Translations under genes and position numbers: made by a program
From: Lewinellaceae bacterium
GTDB lineage: Bacteria; Bacteroidota; Bacteroidia; Chitinophagales; Saprospiraceae
Assembly (NCBI GenBank): GCA_016716135.1
Contig: JADJWX010000016.1
Span: 62,001-126,000 of the forward strand
Length of the DNA stretch: 64,000 nt
Reading direction: 5' to 3'
Shown: positions 15,944 to 25,105 of the stretch, piece after piece
Position numbering within the stretch: position 1 is the first letter of the stretch
Layout of the letters: each line of letters starts with the position of its first letter
The notes under the pieces: model-generated
Told to the model about the DNA's origin: nothing
The model's database searches: none
What the model saw: the letters and a program-made list of their open reading frames with translations, nothing else

Positions 15944-18694
15944 TCAACGCACCACCTTCAACGCTCCCCGGCGGCCATCCACACTATACTGCACAACATA
16001 CACGCCCACGGGCAGCATCGCCAGGTAAATCTCGCGTGACTTGTTGTTGCAAATCACGGCCCGGCCCTGCATGTCGAAAACCGACACACAGGATTTCTTC
16101 CCGCTGACATACAAGCGGTGATCGTGAACAGTAACAGGCTCGGCCGTTTCCGGCTCCAGGACGGCAGTGCTTAGGCCAACGTCCAGCAAACCTGTGCCTT
16201 CAAACCAACCCGGGTGCGTCGTCGCGGAGTAGACGCCATTGGCAAGCGGCACATTGTTGATTATTGCATGCTGCACCTTGACAGATGCCTCCAACCGGAT
16301 TCGGCCGCTCCCGGACAGGTTGGCACGCAGGGTGTCGCCGGCGCATTTTTCATGGCTTAGTTCGACCCGGTTTTCCACACCGACTTCAATGGTGCCGTGG
16401 CCAAAAGCGTTTGCCGAAACACCCCGGATGCTTGCAATGCTATTCGGGTTGGCACTCTGGAGGGTTAGGTCCCAAATACCGGTGAAGGCCCTGTTGTCGC
16501 CCGATAATTCAACGATGCCGGTATTTTCCGTGTCGGCGCGCTGGTTGTTCGCCGTAATTTTTCCATTGCCACTGATTGACCCGCCCAGCCGCATAAAATG
16601 ATCGGGGACTGCCCGACTGTTCATGTTTAGTTGCGTCGCGCCCGAAACATGTACGGGCGCGTTCAGGGTAAATCCGGTTCCGGAAGTAGCATACCCGATG
16701 CCGGCGCCGTTTTCCAGAAAAATCATGCCCGTGGCGCTGTGCACACCGCGCAGCCGGATACGTCCGCCCGGCCCCTGTATGATAATGTCGGCCGGAAAAA
16801 CAAATGCCGTCGTTTCCATTTCAATGTTGGTCAAAACAGTTTCACCCGCTTCGGGGAGCAGCGCAGGCACGAAATGATCCGGATTGTCCCAATTGCCGTT
16901 GGCGCCTCCCACAAACTCGAAAGTGTCCGGCCGGCCAACCAATACCTTTCCAACGCCGCTGATCACGCCGGGCAGGTTGCCGGATGAATAAACACCCACG
17001 GGCTGGATCTGCCCGTCGATGTAAAACTCGCTGAGCGTGATATCGGCATTTAAAACCAACTGGCCGCCGGGTTCCACGTAGAGCGGTGTTTCTAAAAAAT
17101 AGGCATCCGGACTATCAATCAGCAAAGTCGCCTGATTTGCTACCGCAACGCGGCGGGCTTCCCCCAGGGCGTTGGGGACAGCGGCGGCCAAGGTCCCTTC
17201 CGAAACCGTCCAAAACCCTGCAAAGCCGGGGTTGCCGGAGGTGAGTTGCACAATACCGGCGCCTGTTTTTTGAATGTGGTGAACACCTATAATTTCTGTT
17301 GCAAGCTCAAATTGCCCGGCCGAGCCCAGCCACAGGCTGTCGCGGGTGCGGATGCGGCCGCTCAGACTTTCGGTACCGTTGCTTTCAATGCCGGCATTTC
17401 CGATAGCGAGCAAAGTGATTTGGCTGGGCGCACCGACTTCAAGTTTGGCGCCACCGCCTAATGTCAGATCGGCGGCAAAATGACCGCCATCGGCCCTGAT
17501 GTTATGGTTACCGACCGCGAATGCCGCCTCGCCGGTAGCGGGCACCCCGGCGGGACCCCAGTTTTCGGCGGTAAGCCAACCCGGATTGCTCCCGCTGCCG
17601 GTCCAGTTGTAGGTTTTAACCAAAGGTGGTTCCGCCGTCGGGTCCCAGCCGTCGCTGCCGGAGAGTACCGCATGTACCGTATAGTTTGCCGCTTCGGCGG
17701 GCAGGAGCGCCCGGATACCCACCCAGTTGGCGCGGCCGTTCATGTTGGCGCCGGGGCCTGTGTTCAGGTATTCATACAAATGGAGATCGGGACTGGTGTC
17801 GGCGTAGGGCATATTCCATTTGTCGGGCCAGCCCAGCGGGTTGATCTTTTCCGTCATGGCACAATACAGCCAGGCTACTTTCGGGTAGTTTTGCCAGGGC
17901 CGCCCGAGGGCAACCTGATCGCCGTCGTCGCCGGGGCGCGGGCTGCCCAGAGCGTAGGTGATCGCACATTGGTTGAACACAAATCCATGTGGTTGCGCCA
18001 GCGCAGTGGAGGGCGCGGTGATCCAACCGCCACCCCAGCTGCGGATTTCGCATTGGTGAAAAAAGACAGTGCCGCTGCCGTAAATGTAGTCGGTGCGGCC
18101 AATGATCAGGCAGTTTTCGAAATAGGATCGCTTGGCCAGACTCCAGAAATAAATAGTGTCCTGATAACTGCTCAGCGTACAATTTCGAAAAATAACGCGG
18201 TCGGCCCGCACCGTGATCGCCTGCGCCTGCCCCACCGGACCGGCGGTATTACGGATCGTCAGGTTTTCGGCTTTGAAGCCATCGCCCAAAATTGTGAGTG
18301 TCGCGGCGGTCAGGATGTTGTCGCCCGACCAAAGCATGGCATCAGCGGCCGGGCATTTGCCGTTGAAACCACCGGAGGCACAATCGTGCAGGTGATAGCT
18401 GATGATCGTTTCCTCCCGGCTTTCCCCGATAAAAACCAGGTTGGTTTTGTTGGCCGGGATGAGGAGTTTTTCGGTGTCGTATATGCCGCGTTTGAGGTAA
18501 ATGATGGTTGGTTCCGTGCTGAAGTCGGGGGCTGCATTTATAGCGGCCTGAATTTTGGTAAAATCGCCGGAACCATCCGGGGCCACCACAATATCGGGGG
18601 TTACGGATTGGGCCTTCAATCCGGCAGCACCTGGCAATACGGCCAAAACCAGGCAATAGAGCGCCTTGCGTAAAAAGTTGAACATCGATAGCAT
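15944..18694 (-). CDS. Giant secreted pectin methylesterase (CE8) with beta-strand repeats and C-terminal sorting domain
   Basis: A 916-residue protein. The signal peptide (about 1-29) is followed by a CE8 beta-helix domain from residue 34 (VAPDGSGDFTKIQAAINAAP). It has the catalytic-region motifs QAQAITVRADRVIFRNC, YQDTIYF, GRTDYIYGSGTVFF (family GTVDFIFG) and LGRPWQNY. From about residue 370 a region resembling autotransporter-associated beta-strand repeats follows (LTLGGGAKLEVG, repeated GIVQLTSGN and GIVELSGDN). The last ~70 residues look like a T9SS type A sorting domain (LPVGVYVVQYSVDGR). It removes methyl esters from homogalacturonan at the cell surface. ATG 18694 or 18685 are both possible. 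Confidence 0.88.
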   Translation of the reverse strand: MLSMFNFLRKALYCLVLAVLPGAAGLKAQSVTPDIVVAPDGSGDFTKIQAAINAAPDFSTEPTIIYLKRGIYDTEKLLIPANKTNLVFIGESREETIISYHLHDCASGGFNGKCPAADAMLWSGDNILTAATLTILGDGFKAENLTIRNTAGPVGQAQAITVRADRVIFRNCTLSSYQDTIYFWSLAKRSYFENCLIIGRTDYIYGSGTVFFHQCEIRSWGGGWITAPSTALAQPHGFVFNQCAITYALGSPRPGDDGDQVALGRPWQNYPKVAWLYCAMTEKINPLGWPDKWNMPYADTSPDLHLYEYLNTGPGANMNGRANWVGIRALLPAEAANYTVHAVLSGSDGWDPTAEPPLVKTYNWTGSGSNPGWLTAENWGPAGVPATGEAAFAVGNHNIRADGGHFAADLTLGGGAKLEVGAPSQITLLAIGNAGIESNGTESLSGRIRTRDSLWLGSAGQFELATEIIGVHHIQKTGAGIVQLTSGNPGFAGFWTVSEGTLAAAVPNALGEARRVAVANQATLLIDSPDAYFLETPLYVEPGGQLVLNADITLSEFYIDGQIQPVGVYSSGNLPGVISGVGKVLVGRPDTFEFVGGANGNWDNPDHFVPALLPEAGETVLTNIEMETTAFVFPADIIIQGPGGRIRLRGVHSATGMIFLENGAGIGYATSGTGFTLNAPVHVSGATQLNMNSRAVPDHFMRLGGSISGNGKITANNQRADTENTGIVELSGDNRAFTGIWDLTLQSANPNSIASIRGVSANAFGHGTIEVGVENRVELSHEKCAGDTLRANLSGSGRIRLEASVKVQHAIINNVPLANGVYSATTHPGWFEGTGLLDVGLSTAVLEPETAEPVTVHDHRLYVSGKKSCVSVFDMQGRAVICNNKSREIYLAMLPVGVYVVQYSVDGRRGALKVVR

Positions 18695-18727
18695 TTAACG
18701 GCTTGATAAATAGGTATTCAAGTCCGG

Positions 18728-18759
18728 GCAAGGTAGCCGGAATTTCAAGGGCCTGACAA
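18728..18759 (-). promoter_or_regulatory. Candidate Bacteroidota promoter for the pectin methylesterase
   Basis: On the minus strand TACCTTGC (18735-18728) resembles the TAnnTTTG -7 box, and a TTG (18759-18757) lies 21 bases upstream as a -33 element. It is about 34 nt before the ATG at 18694. Confidence 0.4.
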
Positions 18760-18893
18760 TCAATAATTCACATTGACAGTGCAAAAATTCACTTCTGTGG
18801 AACAGGCACTACTTGCCGGTCGGGCTTTCCCACCAATTGAAACCTCCCCGGGTTTAAAACGGTCCTACAGGTAATTTTACAGAACCATGAGAA

Positions 18894-18920
18894 TTGGCAA
18901 CACCGGTAAGGCTAGGTTTG
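18894..18920 (+). promoter_or_regulatory. Candidate Bacteroidota promoter for the 208-aa lipoprotein
   Basis: TAGGTTTG (18913-18920) fits the TAnnTTTG -7 consensus, with TTG at 18894-18896 upstream. The start codon of the lipoprotein gene follows about 64 nt later. The rest of the 290-bp divergent gap shows nothing else. Confidence 0.45.
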
Positions 18921-18984
18921 CGCCACAATTATATCAGGCCTGTATGGCAACCCTTTTTCACAAACTTTTTCAAATTCGATAGCA

Positions 18985-19611
18985 ATGATTGTTGCAACCA
19001 AAACTACCCTGTTTAAAGCGCTAACGTTAATCGCGCTCAGCGCCACGCTGTTCCTCGGCGCGTGCAAAGACGACGACCCTGCCACAACCAAAATTTACGG
19101 CACCATCACCATCGAAAACGCCGACACCTGGGCAACCTGGGTAGACAGCGGCGATGTGGAACTGACTATTTTCCCGGCATTCAGCCTCGATCCGCTTGCC
19201 GGCTGGGGCGCTGTTCCGGATAATTTTTTCGGCCCGAACGTGTTGGGCGGCACCTTCGCCGTTGGTGCGCCGTATAACTCCCAAAACCCGGTGATTTTTA
19301 CCTACACCCCCGGAAAAACCACGTACAACTACGAGATTGAACTGGAGCCCGGCACCTACTCCGCGCTGGCACTTGGTTTCCGGCACGATTATATCAACGA
19401 CCCAACCCTGAAATCGGCTACCCTGGGCGTCCATTGGGACCAACCCGATCAGGTCAGCCACGGTGTGGTGATCCGGATTCGCGGTGGTAACGGCGCGATC
19501 ATTCCGATTTTTAATGAACCGGCGCCTGCGGCTATCACCCTTGCCGATGGCGAACAAAAGGAAATCAATTTCAAAGCGGATTTTGATTTCGTGAATGTCT
19601 GGTATCAATAA
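18985..19611 (+). CDS. Predicted lipoprotein of unknown function, 208 aa
   Basis: The N-terminus has a lipoprotein signal with lipobox LFLGAC (Cys near residue 28), followed by an acidic linker (KDDDPATT), which in Bacteroidota often marks surface export. The mature part looks like a beta-sandwich: KIYGTITIENADTWATW, then GKTTYNYEIELEPGTYSALALGF, similar in style to carboxypeptidase-regulatory-like or transthyretin-like domains. It is upstream of a TonB receptor in the same direction and could be its surface partner, but a GC-rich palindrome separates them. Confidence 0.75.
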   Translation: MIVATKTTLFKALTLIALSATLFLGACKDDDPATTKIYGTITIENADTWATWVDSGDVELTIFPAFSLDPLAGWGAVPDNFFGPNVLGGTFAVGAPYNSQNPVIFTYTPGKTTYNYEIELEPGTYSALALGFRHDYINDPTLKSATLGVHWDQPDQVSHGVVIRIRGGNGAIIPIFNEPAPAAITLADGEQKEINFKADFDFVNVWYQ

Positions 19612-19648
19612 GCGGATGAAGTAAAAATTTGCTTATGCTATTCCTGCG

Positions 19649-19780
19649 TTTTCGGCCCCACCCCCGACCCCTCCCCCCGAGGGGAGGGGAGGAATGCTCT
19701 CATTCCAAGCAAAAATATTGCTGAGGGGAAGCCCCCCTCCCCTCGGGGGGAGGGGTCGGGGCCGGGGCCGGGGCCGAAAA
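19649..19780. repeat. GC-rich palindromic element at the 5' end of a TonB receptor gene
   Basis: The left arm TTTTCGGCCCC...CCCGAGGGGAGGGG (19649-19690) is complementary to the right arm CCCCTCCCCTCGGGG...GGGGCCGAAAA (19732-19780), with about 40 bp between them. The ends are exact mirror complements (TTTTCGGCCCC / GGGGCCGAAAA). This is a common type of dispersed palindrome in Bacteroidota. The downstream end is directly joined to an in-frame hydrophobic segment of the receptor gene. Confidence 0.75.
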
Positions 19781-19821
19781 CTGCCATTCTTGCAGCGCTT
19801 CTGATTTTTCTCCCATTACTT

Positions 19822-22053
19822 ATGCCTGCCAAACAGGCGCCACCCATAACACCCAATACCGACGACACACCCGGCAGTATTACCGGAGTGGTACGCGACG
19901 CGGAAAACGGCGATTTGCTGCCGGCTGTAACGATTCAACTGTACAACAATACCTCCGGTGCAGTAACAGACCTGAACGGCAGTTTCCGGATTGCCGGCCT
20001 TCCCGCAGGCAATTACACCATTTCAGCAATTTACCTGGGATACCAGAATGCCGTACTGGAAAACGTGGCAGTACTTGCCGGCCAATGCAGCCAGGTGAAG
20101 TTTCTGCTGGCGCCGGCATCCCTGACGGTCGGCGAGGTTGTGGTTACCGCCAGTTTGCGTTCACAGGCAGTCAAACTGGCGCCTGCCAGTATCGGCGTCA
20201 TTACCAACAAACAACTGGAGGAGCGCAACATTACCACCTTCGACCAGGCATTTGATGAAATGCCCGGTGTGGTGGTCACGCGTTCCAGCGGTGCAAATGT
20301 GCAGGCCTTTTCCATCCGGGGCGCATCGGAAGTAGCCGGTGGCGGCATCGGCAACCGGGTATTGTTGCTCATAGACGGCCGGCCGGCTTTGAGCCCGGAA
20401 TCAGGCGGCGCGCTGTGGAACCTGGTGCCCATGGGCTCCATCGAGCGCATCGAAGTTGTCCGGGGCGCCTATTCTTCGTTGTATGGTTCAAGTGCCATGG
20501 GCGGCGTGGTAAACGTGATCACCCGAAATCCGGGACCCGAACCGGAAACAAGGGTACACATCGGCTATGGCGCCTACGACCGGGCCCCGCGCTCTACCGG
20601 TTACCAACGCTTCAACGATTTCAAAACCGCCGTATTCAGCCAGAGCCGCCAACTCGGGAAATTTTCGTATCTGCTGGACGGCAGTTGGAAAACGGATGAC
20701 GGTCACAAAGAAAAAGCGGGCTTCGACCTCCTGAATTTTTACGCAAAAACAGCCTGGCAGTTTAACGACAACCATCGACTCCAACTTTCTGCCAACGTCA
20801 ACCGGATTTACAACGACACCCCTGCATCCTGGCTCAGCCGCCGCGAAGCGTACCAGGTTGCCCCGCACCGGGTCGACGACTACCAGGACCGCCGGGAGCT
20901 AAACGCCGACCTGTACTACCTAGCCACGCCAACCAACCGGCTCAAGTATGCCACACGGCTCTACTACTACGCCAACGTTTCAACCTTCAGCTTCAACGAC
21001 GACCCGGGCAACGACAGCACCAATGTCAACACCGGCAAGCAAGTTATCGATGAATCCCGGGTGCGCACCTATCGCCTGGGCAGCAACACACAGGTAGACT
21101 TTTTCACCGCCTCCGGACATTGCCTGTTGGCCGGCCTGGACCTGCGGTACGACTATGTGCTTGGCGAACCCGACACGGTTTTGTACGGCGAACACCGGGC
21201 ACTCAGTGCAGGTGTTTTTGTGCAAGACGAAGTGGCTGTTACAAAAAAACTGACGGCTACCGCGGGTTTGCGTTTCGATTTTTACCGCATTCTCGGACAG
21301 GTGGAATCGACCAACCTGAGCCCCAAACTCGCACTGGTATATCAACTGCGGCCCGGGTTTTCCCTGCGGTTGTTGTTGGCGCAAGCCTTTCGGGATCCGC
21401 CGGTTGCCGAGCGGTTCATCAAATTCGAACAGGGTGGCGGACTGCGCTTCCTGCCCAACCCTGAACTTAAGGCGGAGCGGTTGATCCTTTCGGCTGAATT
21501 TGGAACAAAGTTCAACCCGTTTCCAGGCGCTTCTTTTGATATCGCGCTGTTTTACAACCGGTACAACAACCTGATCTCCTTCCGGCAATTGTCGAATCCA
21601 TTCGAACCGCTGCTTTATCAGGTGGTCAACCTGAAAGCTGCGCGTATGCAGGGCCTGGAAATTTATTACCGGCAACAGCTGGGAAAATCTGTTTCGGCCA
21701 ATATTTCCTACACCTTTCTCGATGCTCGCGACATCTCCGAGGGGCGAGTTAATGATGCACTGGCCTACAAAGTGCGACATACGCTGGGCCTGGGCGCAAC
21801 GGTTGTGTTTGGCAGCCTGACCATGCATGCCAACTGCCGGTACCGCAGCCGCGTCGAAGAGGTGTTTATTTATCCGGGCAGCGAGCCCGGTGCTGTTTTT
21901 GTTGCAAACACGAAGATCAGCTACCAGTTGCCGGGCGGCAAAAACAGTCTGTTTGTTGCCGTCAATAACCTGGGCAATGCTCAATACGAAGAACTGGAAC
22001 GATACCGGATGCCGGGGCGTAGTTTTGCCGCCGGATTTAATGCGCGATTTTGA
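19822..22053 (+). CDS. TonB-dependent outer-membrane receptor with CarboxypepD-like domain
   Basis: 743 residues from the first in-frame ATG. The N-terminal carboxypeptidase-regulatory-like domain (SITGVVRDAENGDLLPAVTI) is followed by the plug (VVVTASLRSQAVKLAPASIG, then IERIEVVRGAYSSLYGSSAM with the typical VNVITRN). A 22-strand barrel follows, ending in FAAGFNARF with a terminal Phe. It imports a ligand across the outer membrane using TonB energy; architecture is of the FepA/BtuB kind without a SusD partner. The called start leaves no signal peptide. In-frame codons just upstream encode one (KTAILAALLIFLPLL) but lead back into the palindrome without an ATG. Confidence 0.85.
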   Translation: MPAKQAPPITPNTDDTPGSITGVVRDAENGDLLPAVTIQLYNNTSGAVTDLNGSFRIAGLPAGNYTISAIYLGYQNAVLENVAVLAGQCSQVKFLLAPASLTVGEVVVTASLRSQAVKLAPASIGVITNKQLEERNITTFDQAFDEMPGVVVTRSSGANVQAFSIRGASEVAGGGIGNRVLLLIDGRPALSPESGGALWNLVPMGSIERIEVVRGAYSSLYGSSAMGGVVNVITRNPGPEPETRVHIGYGAYDRAPRSTGYQRFNDFKTAVFSQSRQLGKFSYLLDGSWKTDDGHKEKAGFDLLNFYAKTAWQFNDNHRLQLSANVNRIYNDTPASWLSRREAYQVAPHRVDDYQDRRELNADLYYLATPTNRLKYATRLYYYANVSTFSFNDDPGNDSTNVNTGKQVIDESRVRTYRLGSNTQVDFFTASGHCLLAGLDLRYDYVLGEPDTVLYGEHRALSAGVFVQDEVAVTKKLTATAGLRFDFYRILGQVESTNLSPKLALVYQLRPGFSLRLLLAQAFRDPPVAERFIKFEQGGGLRFLPNPELKAERLILSAEFGTKFNPFPGASFDIALFYNRYNNLISFRQLSNPFEPLLYQVVNLKAARMQGLEIYYRQQLGKSVSANISYTFLDARDISEGRVNDALAYKVRHTLGLGATVVFGSLTMHANCRYRSRVEEVFIYPGSEPGAVFVANTKISYQLPGGKNSLFVAVNNLGNAQYEELERYRMPGRSFAAGFNARF

Positions 22054-22091
22054 GCGTTTTCAGTAAGGAAACACCCACGTTTAACCCCCTT

Positions 22092-23076
22092 AGACTTGTT
22101 TTGGCCTAAGTCACTGATAATCAATAATTGTATTTTTGCTTCAAAAAGACTTGTATGAGTTTTGGTTATACTGGAATTCGTAATGAACGGCAATGGAAAG
22201 CCACCACCGGCATGAGCCAGACCAAATTCCTGGAATTATCTCAGGCATTTGGTCAAGCCTTCGAAGGCATCTATGGGTGTTCTATTCAGGAGCGTCAGAG
22301 CAACTCAAGTCAGGAGGCTACATTCCGTTCTTATGAAGAGATGCTGTTCTTTTTATTGTTCAGTTTAAAATCCGGCCTGACCTACGACGCCCTTGGCGCT
22401 ATTTTCGACTGCGATGGCTCAACGGCAAAAACCAATCAGACCAATGCTTTGCCTATCCTCAAAGCAGCCTTGTCCAACTTGGGTTTGATGCCCAAACGTT
22501 CGTTTTCATCGGTCGAGGATTTTGAAACCTATTTTGCCCAGCACGACACCTTGCTTGTAGACGGCACAGAGCAGCAAATTCAGCGCTCAAAGGACAATTC
22601 GGTTCAAAAAGCGCATTACAGCGGCAAAAAAAAGTCACACCGCTAAGATGCTTGTGATTAGTTCGGTTGCCCGAACGATTTTGTACATCAGTCGGAGTTA
22701 TGTTGGCTCCGCACACGATTTCGGGATTTTGAAGGACGAGTTTCCGCCTGAAAAACGATGGTTCGCTCGTTTCAAAATCCGACTGGATTTAGGGTTCCTG
22801 GGTTTTAGCGATCTGTATCCCTGCAAACAACTCTATATCCCCATTAAAAAACCGAAGAAGCAAGCGTTACCCCTGGAAGCCAAAGAAGAAAACAAAGCAC
22901 AAGCATCACAACGGGTAGTCGTAGAACACAGTATCGGCGGTTTGAAGCGCTATCGTGTTCTTTCTGACCGGCTCCGCCTGCGCGATCCGGCGCTCTATGA
23001 TTCTATCGTCGGTATTTGTGCTGGCCTTTGGAACTTTAACTTGATAACTCACTGATTCTCTTAGTCAAACAAGTCT
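22092..23076 (+). mobile_element. IS5-family-like insertion sequence, 985 bp
   Basis: Terminal inverted repeats begin AGACTTGTTTTGGCCTAAG on the left and AGACTTGTTTGACTAAGAG on the right, both continuing to ...ATCAA about 35 bp in. A CTT triplet flanks both ends (22089-22091 and 23077-23079), consistent with a 3-bp target duplication. Inside is a DDE transposase in two frames. The element sits between the TonB receptor and an LVIVD-type lipoprotein gene and probably disturbs their common transcription. Confidence 0.85.
22155..23055 (+). CDS. IS5-like (DDE_Tnp_4) transposase in two frames
   Basis: Frame 1 (22155-22646) has an N-terminal helical DNA-binding region (FRSYEEMLFFLLFSLKSGLT) and the first catalytic Asp in LLVDGTEQQIQR, ending just after HYSGKKK. 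Frame 2 continues from about 22630 as SHTAKMLVISS and includes a second Asp (GSAHDFGILKDE) and the late Glu (VVVEHSIGGLKRYR). The join lies in an A8 run (22626-22633). The frames differ by +1, whereas programmed -1 slippage would need A9. One missing A in the sequence, or transcriptional slippage, would restore GKKKSHT. The best call is a transposase expressed by slippage, or a frameshifted copy. Confidence 0.75.
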
Positions 23077-23089
23077 CTTATTTTCATCT

Positions 23090-23637
23090 ATGGCGAACAA
23101 CGGTCATTTTGTCAAGCATTGCCTGCTTTTAGGTTTAGCGGCCCTTCTGCTGCAGTACGGCTGTGAAAAGGAACCGTTCCAGGGCTACAGCGGCAACGGC
23201 AAACGCCCCGTCTATGTGCCTGCCTCCACGCTGGACAGCATTTTCAATTTGCCGCCGCAGCCCATTGGCCAGTCCGGAACCATTTTTTTACAAGACAGCC
23301 TGTTTTTCATGCTGGAGCAAAAAAAGGCATTCATGTGTTTAATGTCAGGGATTCCGTCAATACCAAGGCACTGACGTTTTTCAACATTCCGGCCGTCACC
23401 GATTTTGTTATTTCCGGCAGCCGCCTGTATGCCGATAGTTGGAAAGACCTGGTTGTCATCGACATCAGCGACCTGTTCCACATCACCTTGCTGAACCGGC
23501 AAAGCGATGTATTTTCTCCCGTTTTATATCCACCGTTGTACGACGGAATTTTTGAGTGCGTGGACCTTTCCAGGGGCGCCGTGATCGATTGGGAAGATGC
23601 GCCACTGGAAAACGTGCGTTGCCGAACCATAAATTGA
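23090..23637 (+). pseudogene. LVIVD-type repeat lipoprotein, one frameshift
   Basis: Frame 1 from ATG 23090 has a lipoprotein signal (LLLGLAALLLQYGC). It runs through SLFFMLEQKK, then turns nonsense at an A7 run (23319-23325). The second frame continues as GIHVFNVRDSVNTKALTFFN and DLVVIDISDLFHITLLNR, the DVSNP-like pattern of LVIVD repeat proteins, to a stop at 23637. One additional A in the run gives a continuous 182-codon protein. It resembles the N-terminal half of the intact paralogue just downstream, so the product is a surface lipoprotein with propeller-like repeats. Confidence 0.7.
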
Positions 23638-23656
23638 AACGTTAAACTGTTTGATC

Positions 23657-24418
23657 ATGAAAAAACTCAGCCTTCTTGCCGGACTCGCTTTGCTGTTGCT
23701 GCAAGCCTGCGAAAAAGATTCCACGGCTGCCGGTCTTTCGGGCAAATCCGGATCCATTACGCGGTTTGCCATTCATCAGGGCTACATGTACGTACTCAAT
23801 TTGAACGAAGTGCGCACCTATAGTTTGACCAACCCTGACCAACCGGTGCTGGTGCACCGCCTGGAAACAAACTATGGCCTGGAAACTATCATCATTTATG
23901 ACAACACGATTTATCTGGGTTCTTCCACCGCCCTGTACATCCTGGACATCAGCAATCCCGCCGCGCCGGTAATTTTATCTCAGACCAACCGCGATGTCGA
24001 ATTTTTGGGCGGTTGCGACCCCGTGGTCGTAAAAGGCAATTATGCATACTCGACTGTTAAGATCATTCAGAACATTTGTGGAATGGTTGCCGCTGAAAGT
24101 GCCTTGCTGGTGTACGACATCAGCAACAAAAGCGCGCCTGTACTTGTCGGCACCTACCTGCTGAATATGCCGAACGGCTTGGGCTACAAAGACAACTACC
24201 TGTTCGTTTGCGATGCGGGGACTGACCGGCTTGAAGTTTTTGACATTTCCGATCCGCTGGCGCTGACGCTGTTGAGTAATTTCAGCGTGAACATAACCGA
24301 CCCGTACGACCTGATCATCGAGGGATCAAAAATGATCGTTTCGACCCAAACCGATTTTCAAATTTTTGACCTCCAAAACCTCCCGGAGCTGAAGCGCGCT
24401 GGGCTCATCCTCAAATAA
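23657..24418 (+). CDS. LVIVD repeat lipoprotein
   Basis: 253 residues with lipoprotein signal (KKLSLLAGLALLLLQAC, lipobox LLQAC). Several LVIVD/beta-propeller units follow: YMYVLNLNEVRTYSLTNPDQ, ALYILDISNPAAPVILSQ, ALLVYDISNKSAPVLVG, RLEVFDISDPLALTLLS and FQIFDLQNLPELK. Proteins of this family are surface-exposed, often repeated in Saprospiria genomes, and of unknown function. It follows a related, frameshifted gene by 20 nt and precedes a barrel protein with no gap. The three look like one operon of surface components downstream of the TonB receptor. Confidence 0.85.
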   Translation: MKKLSLLAGLALLLLQACEKDSTAAGLSGKSGSITRFAIHQGYMYVLNLNEVRTYSLTNPDQPVLVHRLETNYGLETIIIYDNTIYLGSSTALYILDISNPAAPVILSQTNRDVEFLGGCDPVVVKGNYAYSTVKIIQNICGMVAAESALLVYDISNKSAPVLVGTYLLNMPNGLGYKDNYLFVCDAGTDRLEVFDISDPLALTLLSNFSVNITDPYDLIIEGSKMIVSTQTDFQIFDLQNLPELKRAGLILK

Positions 24419-25078
24419 ATGCGCGTTTTTGCCTTCGTATTTTTATTGATCCAAAGCGGGTTGTTCGCCCAAACCGTAGGCAAGTCCGACACCGCGCAAA
24501 TACCGCGGCTGACGTTCAAGGTAAATTCCGGTGTATTACTCCTGCCGGTTAAACAAGCCGTCGCATTTGCCTCCGATATCCGGCTGGCGCCCCGGTGGAG
24601 TGTTGATTTGGGCGCCGGCATGTTTTTCCATTCCTCCCTTTTTGCCGGCACCGAAGGCGAATCGTATGAAGGCCTGCGCACGCGGGCCGGGCTGAAGTAT
24701 CACACGGCATCCGTTGGCTCCAGCATTTTTTTTGTCGGGCTGGAAGGCAAGTACCAGAACATCCGGAATAGCACCATCAAGCAGGTTTTCCGGCAGGGGC
24801 AGCAATACGTGGAATTGCTGTCGCTGGAACGCAAGGTGCGTACCGGCGGCATAGCCCTGCGCACCGGCTGGCAACATTACCTCGGAAAAAGGAAACGCAT
24901 CCTGATCGAGCAATTTGTCGGGCTTGGTGTTGATTACCACCGGGTGGACCTCCCGTTGCCACCCGACGCCGAATTGGTGGCTGACGAGGGCCGTATCCTC
25001 ACCTTTGAATTGCCGGCTGGCAGGAGTCGGCGGGCGTCCGTGTTATTGGGGCTGCATATCGGATTTGTGCTTTGGTAA
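24419..25078 (+). CDS. Predicted outer-membrane beta-barrel protein, 219 aa
   Basis: Signal peptide (RVFAFVFLLIQSGLFAQ), then alternating-hydrophobicity strands (RWSVDLGAGMFFHSSLF, SSIFFVGLEGKYQNIRN, RILIEQFVGLGVDYHRV), ending in LLGLHIGFVLW. Length and style match small DUF3575-like barrels of Bacteroidota. The ATG immediately follows the TAA of the LVIVD gene, so they are translationally linked. Function unknown; possibly a membrane anchor for the preceding lipoproteins. Confidence 0.75.
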   Translation: MRVFAFVFLLIQSGLFAQTVGKSDTAQIPRLTFKVNSGVLLLPVKQAVAFASDIRLAPRWSVDLGAGMFFHSSLFAGTEGESYEGLRTRAGLKYHTASVGSSIFFVGLEGKYQNIRNSTIKQVFRQGQQYVELLSLERKVRTGGIALRTGWQHYLGKRKRILIEQFVGLGVDYHRVDLPLPPDAELVADEGRILTFELPAGRSRRASVLLGLHIGFVLW

Positions 25079-25105
25079 GGGTGAAAAGTACCTTTTTCGT
25101 CAGCG

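Noticed and set aside
17480..18673. 397-aa plus-strand frame
   Set aside because: Antisense shadow of the giant pectin methylesterase.
19638..19868. 76-aa minus-strand frame with PSPRGEG-like words
   Set aside because: It is the translation of the GC-rich palindrome and has no protein-like features.
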